A stretch of DNA of 64,000 nt. Source: Paramyrothecium sp. XJ0827 (Eukaryota; Ascomycota; Sordariomycetes; Hypocreales; Stachybotryaceae). Both the position numbers and the translations under genes were made by a program. Location of the stretch: NCBI GenBank assembly GCA_020881915.1, contig JAJFPB010000002.1, forward strand, positions 5,281,001-5,345,000, in the 5' to 3' direction. Below the pieces are notes generated by a model, which had not been told where the DNA came from, searched no databases, and saw nothing but the letters and a program-made list of their open reading frames with translations. Positions within the stretch are counted from its first letter, which is position 1. Every line of letters begins with the position of its first letter. Positions 48,354-60,235 of this stretch are shown here, in pieces.

Positions 48354-49820
48354 CTAAGCGTCTCCATACGACGCTCCAAAAGGCTCCAGCTTCACACCAA
48401 GTATATCGACATAGCCGTACTTGGAGTTGTCCTTGTTGTTCGCCATTTTCTCACCCCACTTGCCAACGGACTCATCAAACACCTTCTTGTGATCCTCCCG
48501 GCTCAAGTCAAGCGGTTGCTTGTCGTTGGCCACAAGGCGTATCCTGGAGACAGTGTTAGCTGTGTTCATCGCAGCCTCATCAGGTTGAGAGGTAGTTGAT
48601 ACTTACTGTGTTCCTGCAGCGACGTTCGTCGACCCAAAGTCTTGTTCGTCCAGCAATGTGTCGATGGAGCTCTGCACTTCACCTCGTAGGATTTTTGCAG
48701 GTAGATCAAACTCGTTCGTGATTGGTCGTGCCAGGCCAACACCGTCGACGGTGTCCAACGCACCCACCATTCCCTTAACAGTCCGTAGGCCACCCGTCAC
48801 GTAGGTCCTGGTCTTGCTGAGCTCCTTCACGATGCTATCGGCGAAGTCCAAGAAGAACGCTTCTCGCTTCTTGGTTGATTCCCGCTTGTGCGCGAAGGCT
48901 GTTTCCTGATAGGTTCCACCGGACAGCTCCACAAAGTCAAACCCGTGCTGCTCCAACTCCCCGCAGAGTGCGCGGCAGTCTTCTGGTGTGAAGCCTCCTT
49001 GCTGAAACTCAACACTGTTCACCTTGATGCCCACGATGAAGGAGCGGTCAGGGACACGAGCACGAATGGCGTCACTGATCTCGATGATGAGGCGAGCTCG
49101 GTTTGAGAGAGAGCCACCGTACTCATCAGTACGCTTGTTGGTTGTTTGCGACAGAAATTGGGCTAAAAGATATCCGCTGGAAAATGGTTAGCGACTGATA
49201 TACGGTACTGTGCAAGGTTTGACATACTGAGCCGCATGAAGTTCTACACCGTCAAAGCCGGCCTTGTAGGTGTACTCGGCAGCGTGGACAAACCCCTCGA
49301 TCACAGCCTCAAAGTCTGCTTTCTCCATGGCCCTTGGCTTGGCGAACGTCATTCCCATGATGTTACCCTCAAGCTGGACATCGCTTGCTGAAATGGGATG
49401 AGGCTGAATATTGTCCGCCACTTGTCTACCAGGGTGGCTTAACTGGGCTACCATAAGACTGCCATGCTTCTTTCCGGCCGCAGCCATTTCTTTGAACGCC
49501 TCAAAACGCTCTCCCTCAAATGGCGCTTCCCGTGGGATAATAGGATTGCCTGCCGCCTCAAGCTGGTCGTACTCAATCATGACGTTGCCCGTCAAGATGA
49601 GCCCGAACTCGCCTTCCCCCCATCGACGGTAGGCATTGATGAGCTGCGCAGTGGGAACACCACGTTTCTTCAAATCCTGACCATCCCAGGTGGACAAACG
49701 CTCGGTCATAGCACCTTTCAGGAAGCGGTTCTTAGCAGACTTGCCGCTGAATGGAAACTCCAGCGGCTGACCAAGAGGCGAGGCATCGACGGTTTCTGTG
49801 TCAATTCTTTTGGGCGCCAT
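48354..49820 (-). CDS. NADH:flavin oxidoreductase, Old Yellow Enzyme family
   Basis: Exons 49228..49820, 48607..49176 and 48354..48543 (introns 51 and 63 nt) give 450 aa. The start at 49820 is chosen over 49910 as it directly precedes the conserved [15 protein letters not shown]. The TIM barrel shows [10 protein letters not shown], the substrate-site [18 protein letters not shown] restored by splicing, the [11 protein letters not shown] segment and the FMN phosphate region near [13 protein letters not shown]. The family reduces activated C=C bonds with NAD(P)H and FMN in the cytosol, often in detoxification or secondary metabolism. The His-His/His-Asn pair of the barrel appears as HAAHG. No transit peptide. 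Confidence 0.92.
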
Positions 49821-50492
49821 TGTGAATGTTGTGGTGCTAAAGGTGTCGAGGAGTTGTAGATTCGTTGATGGATAGCAGAACGTTCGGCCGGACAACTGAA
49901 ACGACACCAACGGCTACAGTTCTTATACAAGAGAGCCTCGGCCGGATGCCCGGACAAGACCCTTCAATCGTGTCGTCATGCCGTGTAGCATGATGGTTGC
50001 TCCCTGGTAAATGTGGGGATTAACTAGCAATGGGATCTCTCCACATCTAACGATTGCTTGCCACTAAAGCAAGCTACGCGTGGGATGTGTGTAGAGACCT
50101 AGGTATCAAAATTCGCTCTGTAAGAACAGAGATTTGTGTGTGCTGCGTTCCGTCATGCACGTCATTTGTAGTCAACAAGGGGAAGGGCGCTGCTTGTGCA
50201 ACAGGCGTGCGGCACAGTTTCGTCCACACCGGCAGACTACTCGGTAGATGACCGGCTAAGTGGGGCAGATTTACTACTTTTCCAAATCATGCCCCGTTAC
50301 ATAACAAACCCGAAGGCAAAAGGGGTGCCGTCGCTTATCAATTCGCGTAATTGATATGTCTTCTCCTTCGATCAGTTGGAAAGCAAGCAGGACACGATTT
50401 AGCCAATCACATTTTCCCAGGTGCTCTTGGTAGAGCTTGGATTGATCTAATTATTCTTGTGTCTTAACTGATAACTAAGTGAATGTGTTACC
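49821..50492. other. Intergenic
   Basis: 672 bp holding the promoter of the flavin reductase gene and the 3' flank of the RGS gene. Nothing else recognised. Confidence 0.55.
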
Positions 50493-51894
50493 TCAATGAT
50501 GGACGACCTCCCTCCACATGGGCTGGAAGATGAAGAATATCACTCCGACACTAGCAAATAAGGCGCCACCAATTAAACTTTGAATCACAATCTTCCTTTG
50601 CAGTCGACGAAGATGTATGTCCTTCACTCGCAACTTCCGGTCGAAAATCATCAGGCGTCCGAGAATCTTGGCTACGCCAGAGCGATTGGATGTGATGGAT
50701 GCTTTGTCGTCGAATCTCTCCCATGGCAGCGGCTGGCGCCTGGAGAAGAGGAGAAGGAAGAAGCAACTGCCTCGGACTCCGGACAGGATGAGGCTGACTC
50801 CGAGGAACCAGAAGCCCCAGGCTCCGAAAAGCTCCCACCGCGAATGTGCGCCGGTGTACGGAACAAAGCCACGTACAAAAACAAAGATAAAGCCCACGAT
50901 GGTCAAAACAATGCCAAGCGAGGTTGCAACGCATACAGTCTCGAGTGTGCCATTGGCGACCCCAAGACGAAGGAAATTCGGGTGCGAACAGGTGCGCAGG
51001 AGCCCGAAAACGTGATCAGCGATGGGCTTGAGGCAGCGGGGGTCCTTGGACGAAGAGTTCTTCAGGGCCTCGAGTGCAGCATCGCGCATTGAGGGAGGGA
51101 TATTCAGCTCCTTGGGCGATGAGGGAAGTAGGTAAAGCCTGATGATGGACTCGAGAGCCTCGTCAGAGTCATAGGCCCCAGCTACACCGAAATCCCCAAT
51201 CGTCGCCGTCCCGCAAGATGCGCTTGTCGACGACATCAATGTATTGGCGAATGACTTGAGTCGGTCGCGCGCACATGGCTTGGGTTGTTCGAGCACAGAA
51301 CAAGCGGACGGCGGGATAACAGATTGGAGAATATGAGCGGTGGCCTGAGCAGCGGTTTCGATGTCGGAAATGCCTTCGGCGGCTAGGTGTTGCTCTGTTT
51401 TGAGTTCCTCTTCGGAGGAGTTGGATTGTGACATGTGCACGAATGTGTTCTCATACTTGGTGAATCCATTGTCGTCGCGGTTGAGTCGTCTATACCAACT
51501 TGCTTCATAGTTCTTGAACCTTTACCAGGAGTTAGTCTTGACAGAACAATTGGAAAGGGTGTGCTCTAGGACCGAGGGTACGCACCAAAGGTAGAACTCG
51601 AGGTTCTCGGGTGAGTATTCGATGTGCTTCAGGTACATGTAAAAGTCGTAAAGAGACATAGGACTGCCTACGGAGATATTAAAAACCTGTTATGAAGCAT
51701 AATTTCGACCATCTCGAGAACTGACATGTCTTATTTGCAAGCACCTTGTCGAGGCTGAGGTGCGGCGGAACAAGCCCCTGATTGCGGCCATCCGGGGAGA
51801 TGGATCTCTTGCCAAGCTTCACCTCGGTGGCATATTGTTTGATGTCTCGGTATTCTGGCTTTTTGTACCATCTCAACCATGCGGGAAACCACAT
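50493..51894 (-). CDS. Membrane-bound RGS domain protein
   Basis: Exons 51726..51894, 51586..51667 and 50493..51519 (introns 58 and 66 nt) give 425 aa. The RGS domain begins at SLDKVLANKTCSPMSLYDFYMYL and includes EYSPENLEFYLWFKNYEASW, the conserved segment that contacts G-alpha; it ends near residue 235 before three predicted membrane helices (LGIVLTIVGFIFVFV, LFGAWGFWFLGVSLIL, and a C-terminal ASVGVIFFIF). This layout matches the membrane RGS proteins of moulds that speed GTP hydrolysis by heterotrimeric G-alpha and so control conidiation, stress and metabolism. A long Ser-rich insert lies in the RGS region (about 105-200). Confidence 0.92.
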
Positions 51895-54022
51895 CGTTTG
51901 ATGCGAGTCGTCGCAACTGGCGACTGACAGAATGGTAGATGACTTTGAGATAGGTTGGAGTTACGAGTTGCTGTTCAATTCGTGCATCGTACATAGGACC
52001 AGGGGGAGAGCTAAGCTATATACGCTGGGCACCGAACCACCACCGGCTTGTCACCGTTTGACAATTTGCTCGCAAGCGAGCCTTTGACAGCTTCCCACAT
52101 GGCTCCTCGACCGGGCCTCAATCGCGACTCGTCAATGGCTTCTCTCGGGGGCGCGAACCACAACTAGCGATCCGAGCACAGGGCCGGCGTGCGGTAGCGC
52201 AGCGATTAACACGTGGGACATGGATGGAAGCGTCTGCACGGACCGCGCTCGACCAGCGTAGACCGGTCATGAGGCTGGACTGATCGGAGATAGGGCCAAC
52301 CGGCCAGGCGCACTGATTGTCAACTGCCTATCGTCATGTTGATCCCCATGTTTCCCGGAGCACATGGTCGGTGCAGGTCGGTCGGCGTGCAGATTGCCCT
52401 GAGATGCTCGAGGATGAGTTGCAGCGGCTTATTTGGACTGCCCTGGACATGCAACGACCAGTGAATGACAGCGAGAGGCTTCCATGTCTCCGCTTTTGGA
52501 GTCTAGAAGCAGCTTGAAGTGGAATAGCTCCAGGCAACAGAGTTTGCATCCTGGCATGCTTGTGCCAGACTAGCGAACAGCTGATGATGGTGATGCTATC
52601 ACCAAAAGGGACAATGACAGTTTGACACAAACCCCGCTTGGCCCATGACAGGGCGCCGGCGTATGTCTGTGTTCACCTGCAAGACTCATGTCATCTCGGG
52701 TCCTGATCAATCATGTCCTGTTTTCTGCTGGGAAGCGCTGCTCTTTCGAGAAACCGGCCTTTTCGCTAGCGGCTCTCACGACTCAAGTCTGCTTTGCGGG
52801 TCGCACGGAAATCTGGGGGCCGAAGATCTCAATACCGATCGTTAGTAGAGACAGGCGACGTCTGCCCACTTCGCGCCCAGCTAGCGGGTGCAAACTCAAT
52901 GAAGATCAGCCGGTGCGGAATTGGGACCGCAGGCTAAGCGTAGCGCCAGATATGAAGGGTTAGCGTTCCGCGACTGAGAACCGCCGGAGCAGATGTTCGC
53001 CACGCGAAGGCCCTTGGATCCAGGTTCCAACGAAGCAAAGATCCTCGCCATCCAACGCTCATGCCAAACCCTTGTGCACCATTCCAAGCACAACCCGAAC
53101 TGTTGCGGGACGGACCCTGTGTCTTGGATAGAGGGCGACGCAGCAAGCTAGCGAGTCAGCGAGGGCTAAGAAAACAGTTGCAGCGCCTCCACTGCGTAGA
53201 TTGGGGCCCAGGGCTCGAAGCCCATGACAGAAATGCCATCAGTCATGGCTATCACACCTTCGGAATGATTTTGCTCCTCTTCTAGCTACCCTAAGTGTCT
53301 GGCAGGAGTGATTACTGATGTTGCCGCTACTATGGAATGACATCGTACCCACCCACCCTTGGATGTAAGACGCTTGGTCTTGATCCATTTGTCGGGGTAC
53401 CTGTAGATCCGATGAAGTCACTGTCGTAATGCTGTAGTTATATTCGAATTTTGGCTCCTACACTAAGAGGGGGAGCGATGCTGTGGTACGACCACTACTC
53501 ATGTGCTTGTCATGCGTCAACCTTTGCGCCATGGCAAACCGAATAACAACGACACTTGATTGACCACATACTTGAGGAAAGATCGCTTGCTGTCGTCTAA
53601 GCGAGTGCAGTTAGAATCCGGATCTCGACGACATTTGCTTCTCGATACACATCCGTCCTAGACTTTGGCCGGTCGAAGAGAGAAGTGAAACTGAGCGCCT
53701 AATTCTCAACAGCTTTTATCACTCTCGAGCAATCACCTATCGATTTTATGAACCTAGAGTAGACTTTGTGGTCTTGGAGCAAGGATAATGTCGTTACTGG
53801 CTAGTAGGAACAGGCGTATTCCGGTCGGCGACCGTCTTGTCTCTCCAGAAAATGGAAAGTGTATTTAGCACTACAGTATTTGCAATGATCCATGCTTCTT
53901 CTCGTTAGCTCGAGTTTGGTAGCTAGGTAAGCGTGTTTCTGCTTCCCGAAGAGACACGTGAAATTGTAATCCATAACTGCAATCATCAAGCGTTCCTGGC
54001 AGAGTAACAGTGGATGTCATCA
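51895..54022. other. 2.1-kb gene-poor region
   Basis: It starts with the RGS gene promoter and ends at the dehydrogenase 3' flank. It is more GC-rich than other spacers from 52000 to 53200. No frame here carries a domain, and no repeat or RNA gene was seen. Confidence 0.5.
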
Positions 54023-55254
54023 TTACGCATCGCCAGTATTCAATGGATCGCCGGCATCGAACATGGCGTTCGTAATCAGAGATGGGTAGATAACATCTCC
54101 TTGTTTCAAGGCCTCGCTGATCACGTCCATGATTGCGAAACTCTCCTCGAGTGGCATGAAGCTGCTCTCTGTTTTGCTGTCTCTGATGCATCTCGCGACT
54201 TCATCAGCCTCCCAAAAGAAACCCTCGCCCGCCCGCTGTCCTGCCTCATCATTCAAAGTAGCTGCAGAGAACTTTGATGCAGCGCCATCCTGCCGAGTCA
54301 TTGTAAAGCCGTTAGGTCGATACGCAGGATGTTGGACCGCGATCTCACCCTTGGAACCGTGAATGCGAATAGCAACCGCGTCATTCCGTTTCGCAGCATC
54401 CGTTGCTGTTCTGAGCGAGGTCGTGCAGACACCGATGGCGCCCTGTGCACGGAAGTGACACAGGACAGCCACCGAATCATCAATTCCAGTGCGATATTTA
54501 CTGACGGCAGCCAAAGTTACAGGCTTGTCCTTGTTTGATGCGGGCTGGATGTGGTAAAGAACCTGAAAGATCCAGGTAAGGCCGTAGACACCAAAGTTGA
54601 GCAATGCTCCTCCGGCGAGATCTAGGTTGACCTTGCGATGGGAATCTGGAAATTCCAGCTCAGTTCCGCCGTCCACTGTGTTGTTGAATGACACGTCGGC
54701 CGTCACCCGCGATACCGTTCCAATCTCATCGGCAGCTATTAATTCGCATACCTTCTTGTTCAACGGCTGAAATCTCGTCCACACTGCCTCCATCAAGAAT
54801 AAACCCTTTTCTCGGGCAGATTCTACCAGACAACTTGCTTGCTCTGCCGTCACCGTCAAAGGTTTCTCACAAAGCACGTGTTTTCCGGCATGCAGCGCGA
54901 GCATCGCATTCTGGAAATGGTGCGAGTGCGGTGTGCCGATGTAGACAACATCGACATCTTTATCGTTTACCAGATCGATGTATCTGCCGTGTGCTTTGAT
55001 GTCTGCAAGATTTTCGAGTTTATTCGCAAAAGCTTGTGCATTTTCGATCTTCCGGGAAGCAACCGCTACAACTTGATGTGCGACGTCTGAGACACCGCGA
55101 GATGATGGATGAATAAGTATATCTCTGCAAAACGCTACCATGTCGTGAGTTTTCCCTTTTGTCTAAATCTGCTTGGGACTTAGACTCTGCATTTACCTTC
55201 TGAAATGGCCCCTGTTGCCATGATTCCCCATCGCAAAGTGAAAGGGGAGTCCAT
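54023..55254 (-). CDS. Gfo/Idh/MocA dehydrogenase (dihydrodiol / D-xylose dehydrogenase type)
   Basis: Exons 55197..55254 and 54023..55155, with a short 41-nt intron, give 396 aa. The first exon (MDSPFTLRWGIMATGAISE) completes the NAD(P)-binding Rossmann motif. The second holds VDVVYIGTPHSHHFQNAMLALHAGKHVLCEKPLT, with the catalytic Lys of EKP, then LFLMEAVWTRF and GGALLNFGVYGL, which carries the conserved C-terminal domain residues. These are marks of the trans-dihydrodiol/D-xylose dehydrogenase branch; it would oxidise a cyclic diol or sugar with NADP in the cytosol. Without the first exon the coenzyme site would be missing, so the start at 55254 is favoured. Confidence 0.93.
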
Positions 55255-55723
55255 TATGGCAGACTTATGGTGTGAAAATAGACGCTAATAAACAAATTGG
55301 CTCTTTTGTTCTAGCGGTTTTCAGTAACAAATAGATGACTTCGGAGTTATGCTAGGTCCGAATTTCAATAACCATTGCCGCAACTGTCAATCGTACGGAG
55401 CTGGGATACCTGGTTAATATAGTCACTTTGGGTCGGCAGTCGGCACAACATGGGCCGAGTGTCGGCCTACTAGGAGTACCTGCAACCATTCCATTCTTTT
55501 GATGCACTAAATCACCGGCCATAAACTTCTTATAGGCCCATACTAGACAAGAAAGGATATCTTCAGTCATTCGTTTGCTACCTCCAGTGACATGATATAC
55601 TGAAGTCGGTTGACGTAAATTGAAGAAGAGCAAAGATCTGTTTTCTTACTTCTGTTCGTAGTAAAAGAAATACCCCAGAAGTTGACATTTATTGAACTAT
55701 AGACAATGGTGTTGTGACGAGCC
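55255..55723. other. Intergenic
   Basis: 469 bp with the dehydrogenase promoter and the 3' flank of amidoligase A. Nothing else seen. Confidence 0.55.
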
Positions 55724-57011
55724 TCAATTAAAGTATGTCGAATTATCCAGATCATAATCTGTGCTATATGAGCCAGACGAATCATCCGAGTCATCGCTTA
55801 CATCAACTTCTTCATCTTCTGTGGCAGAAAACTCAGAATCCGATTTTGACATGATGCTGTCATCGTCACTATCGTAGGAGCTGTTTACTCCGACCCTGTA
55901 TTGATATCTGGAAAGTCAGCCAGCCGCGGATGGTTGGAAAATGCACGAATCGGAATTTGACTCACTCCATCGTCTCATTCATGGTCGCCCAGTGTCCAGG
56001 TAGATTTTGCCTTACGCCCACTGAAATGGCAGCATGAAGTAAATCTTGCCAAAAGGCCGACATCGTTGGTTGCTGGAAAATGCAATAAGAACAATATGAC
56101 TTCAAGAGTTAACAAAGCAACACTGTTTTTGGCGCTGGCGGTCATCTTACCTTGTTTATGCAAAGATGAATGAATGCCAGCACGAAGGATATCCACCTCT
56201 TAGATTTCTCACTATCTCCTAGTCCTGGACCGCCACGGAACTCGACTGTGCCACTGCGCCCAGGCAGAGCATTCTTGAAATTCCATAAAACATACCTATC
56301 TTTCTCGGGATTGGAGCTAGCTTGCATCAAACTGCAGAGGCTTTGTGGGTCCGGTGTTGATTGAATCAGATCCCACAAGTTGTTATAACTCATTGTAGTT
56401 CCAATTGATGCAACCCGCAGGAAGTTGGAATGCTTGGTATTCATCTTGCAGTACTTGTTATCGCGTCTGTAGGTGGGCAAGGCCTCCATGACCATAGGTT
56501 CCAAGAATATAACACCAAACGCTATGAGTCGAAGATCTCTCATGCACCATTGACGCTGAGGAGACGGTGAGACATGAATATGGCTTCCGCAATCGAGCGA
56601 CTGCAATGGGCCCCAAAAGACCTCAGACCACGCATCCCAAAAGCAATTAATTTCCAGTTCCCACGAATAATCAGTGGATAGAATAGGTGATACCGCTTCT
56701 AAGGGGACTGATCTCTGTCAGGAATTCAAGACATGATGATATGGTGCAAATATACAAGACATCAACTTACTCATAGAGTGACTAGGGGCTCCCAAAGAAC
56801 CATCCTTCGTAATCCACCACTTGTCGTAGTGTTCTGAATGTTTGCGGTACCTTTCATCCAGTCTATCAGCAATAGCGCTTAGACCCTCGCTTCTTATGGA
56901 ACGAGCCAGCTTCTCATAGTAGACTCTTCGCGAAAGGGGGTAAGAAATCCTCCGTGGCTCTGCGATGAGCTCAATCTCGACGCCAAAAAAGTAAGAGCAG
57001 GAGCCAGCCAT
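55724..57011 (-). CDS. Amidoligase A (PF12224-type, glutamine-synthetase-like fold)
   Basis: Four exons (56771..57011, 56151..56707, 55966..56072, 55724..55907; introns 63, 78 and 58 nt) give 362 aa. The start at 57011 is chosen by match to the paralogue at 60235. Features of the family: FGVEIEL at 9-15 (metal/ATP acidic strand), HYDKWWITKDGSLG at 61-74, CGSHIHVS at 120-127 and RYVLWNFKNALPGRSGTVEFRGG at about 218-240, here broken by residues differing from B. The acceptor ATCAG at 56708 was chosen because it restores IPLEAVSPILS, as in B. The enzyme class ligates an amine to a carboxylate using ATP. The C-terminus is a 60-residue Ser/Asp/Glu-rich acidic tail (DDSDDSSGS) not seen in B. No signal peptide: cytosolic or nuclear. 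Divergent from GGCT A. Confidence 0.87.
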
Positions 57012-57955
57012 GATCAAAGAAGCGGAAAGACCAAATGAGGCTTGTAAGAGAAGAGATGCAGTTTGTGAGAGTTCTCTAGAGGTGGTCATGATATCTGTGG
57101 CTTCGACTGAACCGGGGAATCGCGCCACGTTCGATAGCCCCTGATGTCAACCCCAGTTCTCGGTCCAGATGCGTCAACTAGACTTCATCATTTCGACCTG
57201 ACCAGATCCCTATTGGCTCCATTGTTTCGAACGCCCATTCTGTAGCAGTTACTCGGGGAAAAGGAATGAATCAGGCTCGCACTGTACGGCAGATTTTGAG
57301 GCCACAACTGCCGAGCACGTCCGGTGGTAGTACAGAGCCACAGGCTGCAGGAATGAGGCGTGCTGTAATTGCACTTTCGGAGCAAGATTACAATTTTTTT
57401 TTCGGTGTCCGTGTCGAGGAGTTCACGCATTGGACGGCTCTTAGATTGTGCGGCGAAGGATTCTCAACCCGCCCCGAACGTCAGCACAGGGGGCACCAAT
57501 TTGGATTTAAGGCTATACTGGGCGCGATAACGACGTTGCAAGATATTATTGGCATGTGATATTTTACGGATATTCGCCATTGCCTAAGATGATCTAGACT
57601 CGTGACCAATGCAGGCATAGATGCTGGACACCACATCAAGCAGGTAGACGATGGCTATAAACAATCTCACGTGTTTGATGAACAAGAAATAACCAGCTGG
57701 TACAACAAGATGACATTTAAGCGTGGCTGTTAATCTTGGAAACCTGGAGCCTAATGTCGGGCTACCGCATGACCAATTCCTTACTCACAGCCTTGTCAGT
57801 TCTGTCATAATCCTCTTTCCTCATAAAAATCCGCTCCGGCATTTGCTTTGCACATGTTGATTCCTTTTCTAACGCCTTGTCAACACGACACAATTCTTCC
57901 CATCCAACCATTTTTGCACGCCTTCTTGTCACGTTGTCAAGTCGTATCAGAAGGA
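57012..57955. promoter_or_regulatory. Divergent promoter, amidoligase A / GGCT A
   Basis: 944 bp between start codons facing apart. No gene is supported. The equivalent gap in unit B is 827 bp, so a shared control region is likely, though no site was named. Confidence 0.45.
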
Positions 57956-58729
57956 ATGGCATCGGAAGGGCCGAGGCAGCTCTATTTCGCTTATGGCAGT
58001 AACCTCGGGCTCAAGCAGATGGCCTCGCGATGCCCACGGAGTCGATACATCGGACGTGCTATTCTTCCAGACCATCGCTGGCAAATAAACCAGCGAAGGT
58101 TTGCGAACATCATAGCCTGCAGTGGTTACAATGTGCACGGGCTTGTCTTTGAGCTAACGGCGGACGATGAAGCGAGCCTTGACAGAAGCGAGGGTGTCTC
58201 GGCTTACGCCTACTCAAAAGCATACAAATCAGTCACACTCTACACAGCCTCTTTTGAGGCGCGAGTACCTACCAAGCGGCTGGCCGAGAACCCAAGCCTG
58301 CAGGAAGCGGCACAGCATCACCTGGAGACTGCCAAGATCCAGCATCAGGTTTTGGTATACATGAGCACTATTTACGTGAACGAAGGGACTGCCAAGCCCG
58401 AGTACGTTGCTCGGATGAACTCAGGGATCAGGGATGCTACAGCACTAGGCATCCCCGCCGACTATTTCACGAATACGGTTCGAGGATGGATCCCGGCGAG
58501 CTCTACTGCACGGATACGCGACACGGGGGCGTACGAAGTAGAGCGTGTGAGCCGTCGAGGAACTCAGTCTAGTCGGTCTCGACGCGCGCGATCCGAATCT
58601 GAGCAGCGGACCTTTAGGAGACCCCCCGAGATTTCAGTTGTACATGCGAGGGAGTGGGAGGGTGGACCACATTGGTATTGGCCGTTTCACAACCGCAGCC
58701 GAAGCACCTCTGTAAGATATCACATTTAA
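57956..58729 (+). CDS. GGCT A, gamma-glutamylcyclotransferase-like (AIG2/GGCT fold)
   Basis: Single exon, 257 aa. The start at 57956 is chosen, not the upstream frame start at 57848, because it directly precedes the conserved first strand LYFAYGSN (residues 9-16), the substrate-binding YGSN loop. GLVFELTADDEASLDRSEGVS carries the catalytic Glu79, the position of Glu in LDxxEG of human GGCT, and ATALGIPADYFTNTV matches the family's last helix. The enzyme would cyclise a gamma-glutamyl group to 5-oxoproline and free the amine. Residues about 205-257 are basic and Arg/Ser-rich (RRGTQSSRSRRARSESEQ). Pairs head-to-head with amidoligase A. Confidence 0.9.
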   Translation: MASEGPRQLYFAYGSNLGLKQMASRCPRSRYIGRAILPDHRWQINQRRFANIIACSGYNVHGLVFELTADDEASLDRSEGVSAYAYSKAYKSVTLYTASFEARVPTKRLAENPSLQEAAQHHLETAKIQHQVLVYMSTIYVNEGTAKPEYVARMNSGIRDATALGIPADYFTNTVRGWIPASSTARIRDTGAYEVERVSRRGTQSSRSRRARSESEQRTFRRPPEISVVHAREWEGGPHWYWPFHNRSRSTSVRYHI

Positions 58730-59229
58730 GGCTGTCTGCCTAATTTTCTAAATGAAGCCTGCGAAAGTGAAGCAAGAAGGCAATCGCGTGACTGTGACGC
58801 CACCATGCCAATGTGCACTTCCAACGTTGTGAAACCAACAGGGGGCATTCTGCCAGTTTTCTGTCCCACGAAAGAGGAAGGTCGGAGCCTGACCACCGAG
58901 CGGCTGATAAATCAACTGCACAAGTTGCGTTGTACTGGCCATGCGGCTCTGCCATGCGCTCTAGTACAAGACATGATGCAGAATCATATACACGACATGA
59001 CTAGGGGTCCTGGCCTCATAGCTCATTTCTCGAATTAGAGCGTGAAGGGTACGTCGGAAAACTATTGAATGGCCAAGTAAAATCATGATTGATAGATTAT
59101 GACCAATGTGCATGTATTTGATGTCGTAGTGAGAAATCTCAAGCATGACCCTCTGTCCGTTTACATATATCACTGCCACTAAAGAAAGTTGCATTACCCA
59201 GGCGGCTATTTGGGAGCATTTCTATTTTG
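58730..59229. other. Spacer between units A and B
   Basis: 500 bp between the 3' ends of GGCT A and amidoligase B. Small frames occur on both strands without a domain; one boundary of the duplication should lie here. Confidence 0.5.
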
Positions 59230-60235
59230 CTAGTATTGGGTTTCATTCAGGACCTCATATCTATTGGGCAGGAGATGCCTGATAGATAAGGCACGCGAGG
59301 CTCTTTTAATTTCCTCGTACAGTTTATAGGGACTTTGAATGTTGTCGGCAGTGGTTGGATTGCTCAGCGGTTTCTGTGAATCGTCAGCGGCATACATGAC
59401 CATCGTGAAGTGGAAATTACCAGTGTGAGCATAGCATGAATAAACGAGAGCGTGAAAGCAATCCACCATTTCGTCCTGACCTCACCACGGAGGCATCTTC
59501 CGCCCCTGAACTCAATGGTACCCGTCTTTCCTGGCACAGTATTTGCAAAGTTCCACAAAGCGTATCTGTTATCCTGCATTACATCCTTCAAAGAGACCTT
59601 GCTAGAGGCTCCCTTAATGAGATTTATGAGCGACGTGACATTGTGGCATGCCGCAAGTTGCGACGAGTTGACAGTATTTGGCTTGCAGTAAGGGCTCGTT
59701 GTCCGGTTGTACATAAGCAAATCCAGGACGTAGGGTTCGAATACAACGACCCCGAAAGCGATGTTCTTGAGCTCTTCGAGGGTGAAGGTTGCGTTTTGAC
59801 CCTTGGAGACGTGGATGTGGCTACCGCACTTGGATGATCGCTCGGGCATGTGGAAGACGGCACGCATTGCGTCCCAGAATGTGTCGATCTCGACTTCCCA
59901 CCGATTGGACGTACTCAGAATGGGAGAAACAGCTTCCATAGGAACTATAGATTACATCTCAACACAATTGGAACCTCGAGGAAGTCGGAGGTTGACTCAC
60001 TCATATCTTCGGGGTTGCCGAGGGAGCCATCTCTCGTGATCCACCATTTGTCGTAGTGCTCACTGGCCCTGACTTGGGTTGTCTCGAGTTTATTGGCTTT
60101 GGATTTGAGGCCTCTTCTGACAAGGGCTGCAGACAGCTTGCCGTAGTATAGGGCGTGCTTCTCGTTGAGCGGGTTTCTCACCTTGTGCGGCTTCATGCGC
60201 GCCTCAATCTCAATGCCAAAGGAATAAGAAGCCAT
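59230..60235 (-). CDS. Amidoligase B (PF12224-type)
   Basis: Exons 60001..60235, 59421..59944 and 59230..59373 (introns 56 and 47 nt) give 300 aa. The same family marks as copy A are present: FGIEIEA at 6-12, HYDKWWITRDGSLG at 60-73, CGSHIHVSKG and RYALWNFANTVPGKTGTIEFRGG. Several intron positions are shared with A: after the codon for the Met before IPMEAV, and at the end of the FIHA helix. The tail (about 47 residues, KPLSNPTTADNIQ...) is short and neutral to basic, without A's acidic stretch. All residues expected for ATP and metal binding are kept, so it should be active. It diverges from GGCT B. Confidence 0.88.

Noticed and set aside
50580..51092. 170-codon plus-strand frame inside the RGS gene
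   Set aside because: It lies wholly opposite the RGS and membrane coding exon and has no domain.
52000..53300. GC-richer stretch as a transposon or transferred island
   Set aside because: No terminal repeats, transposase motifs or target duplication could be seen.
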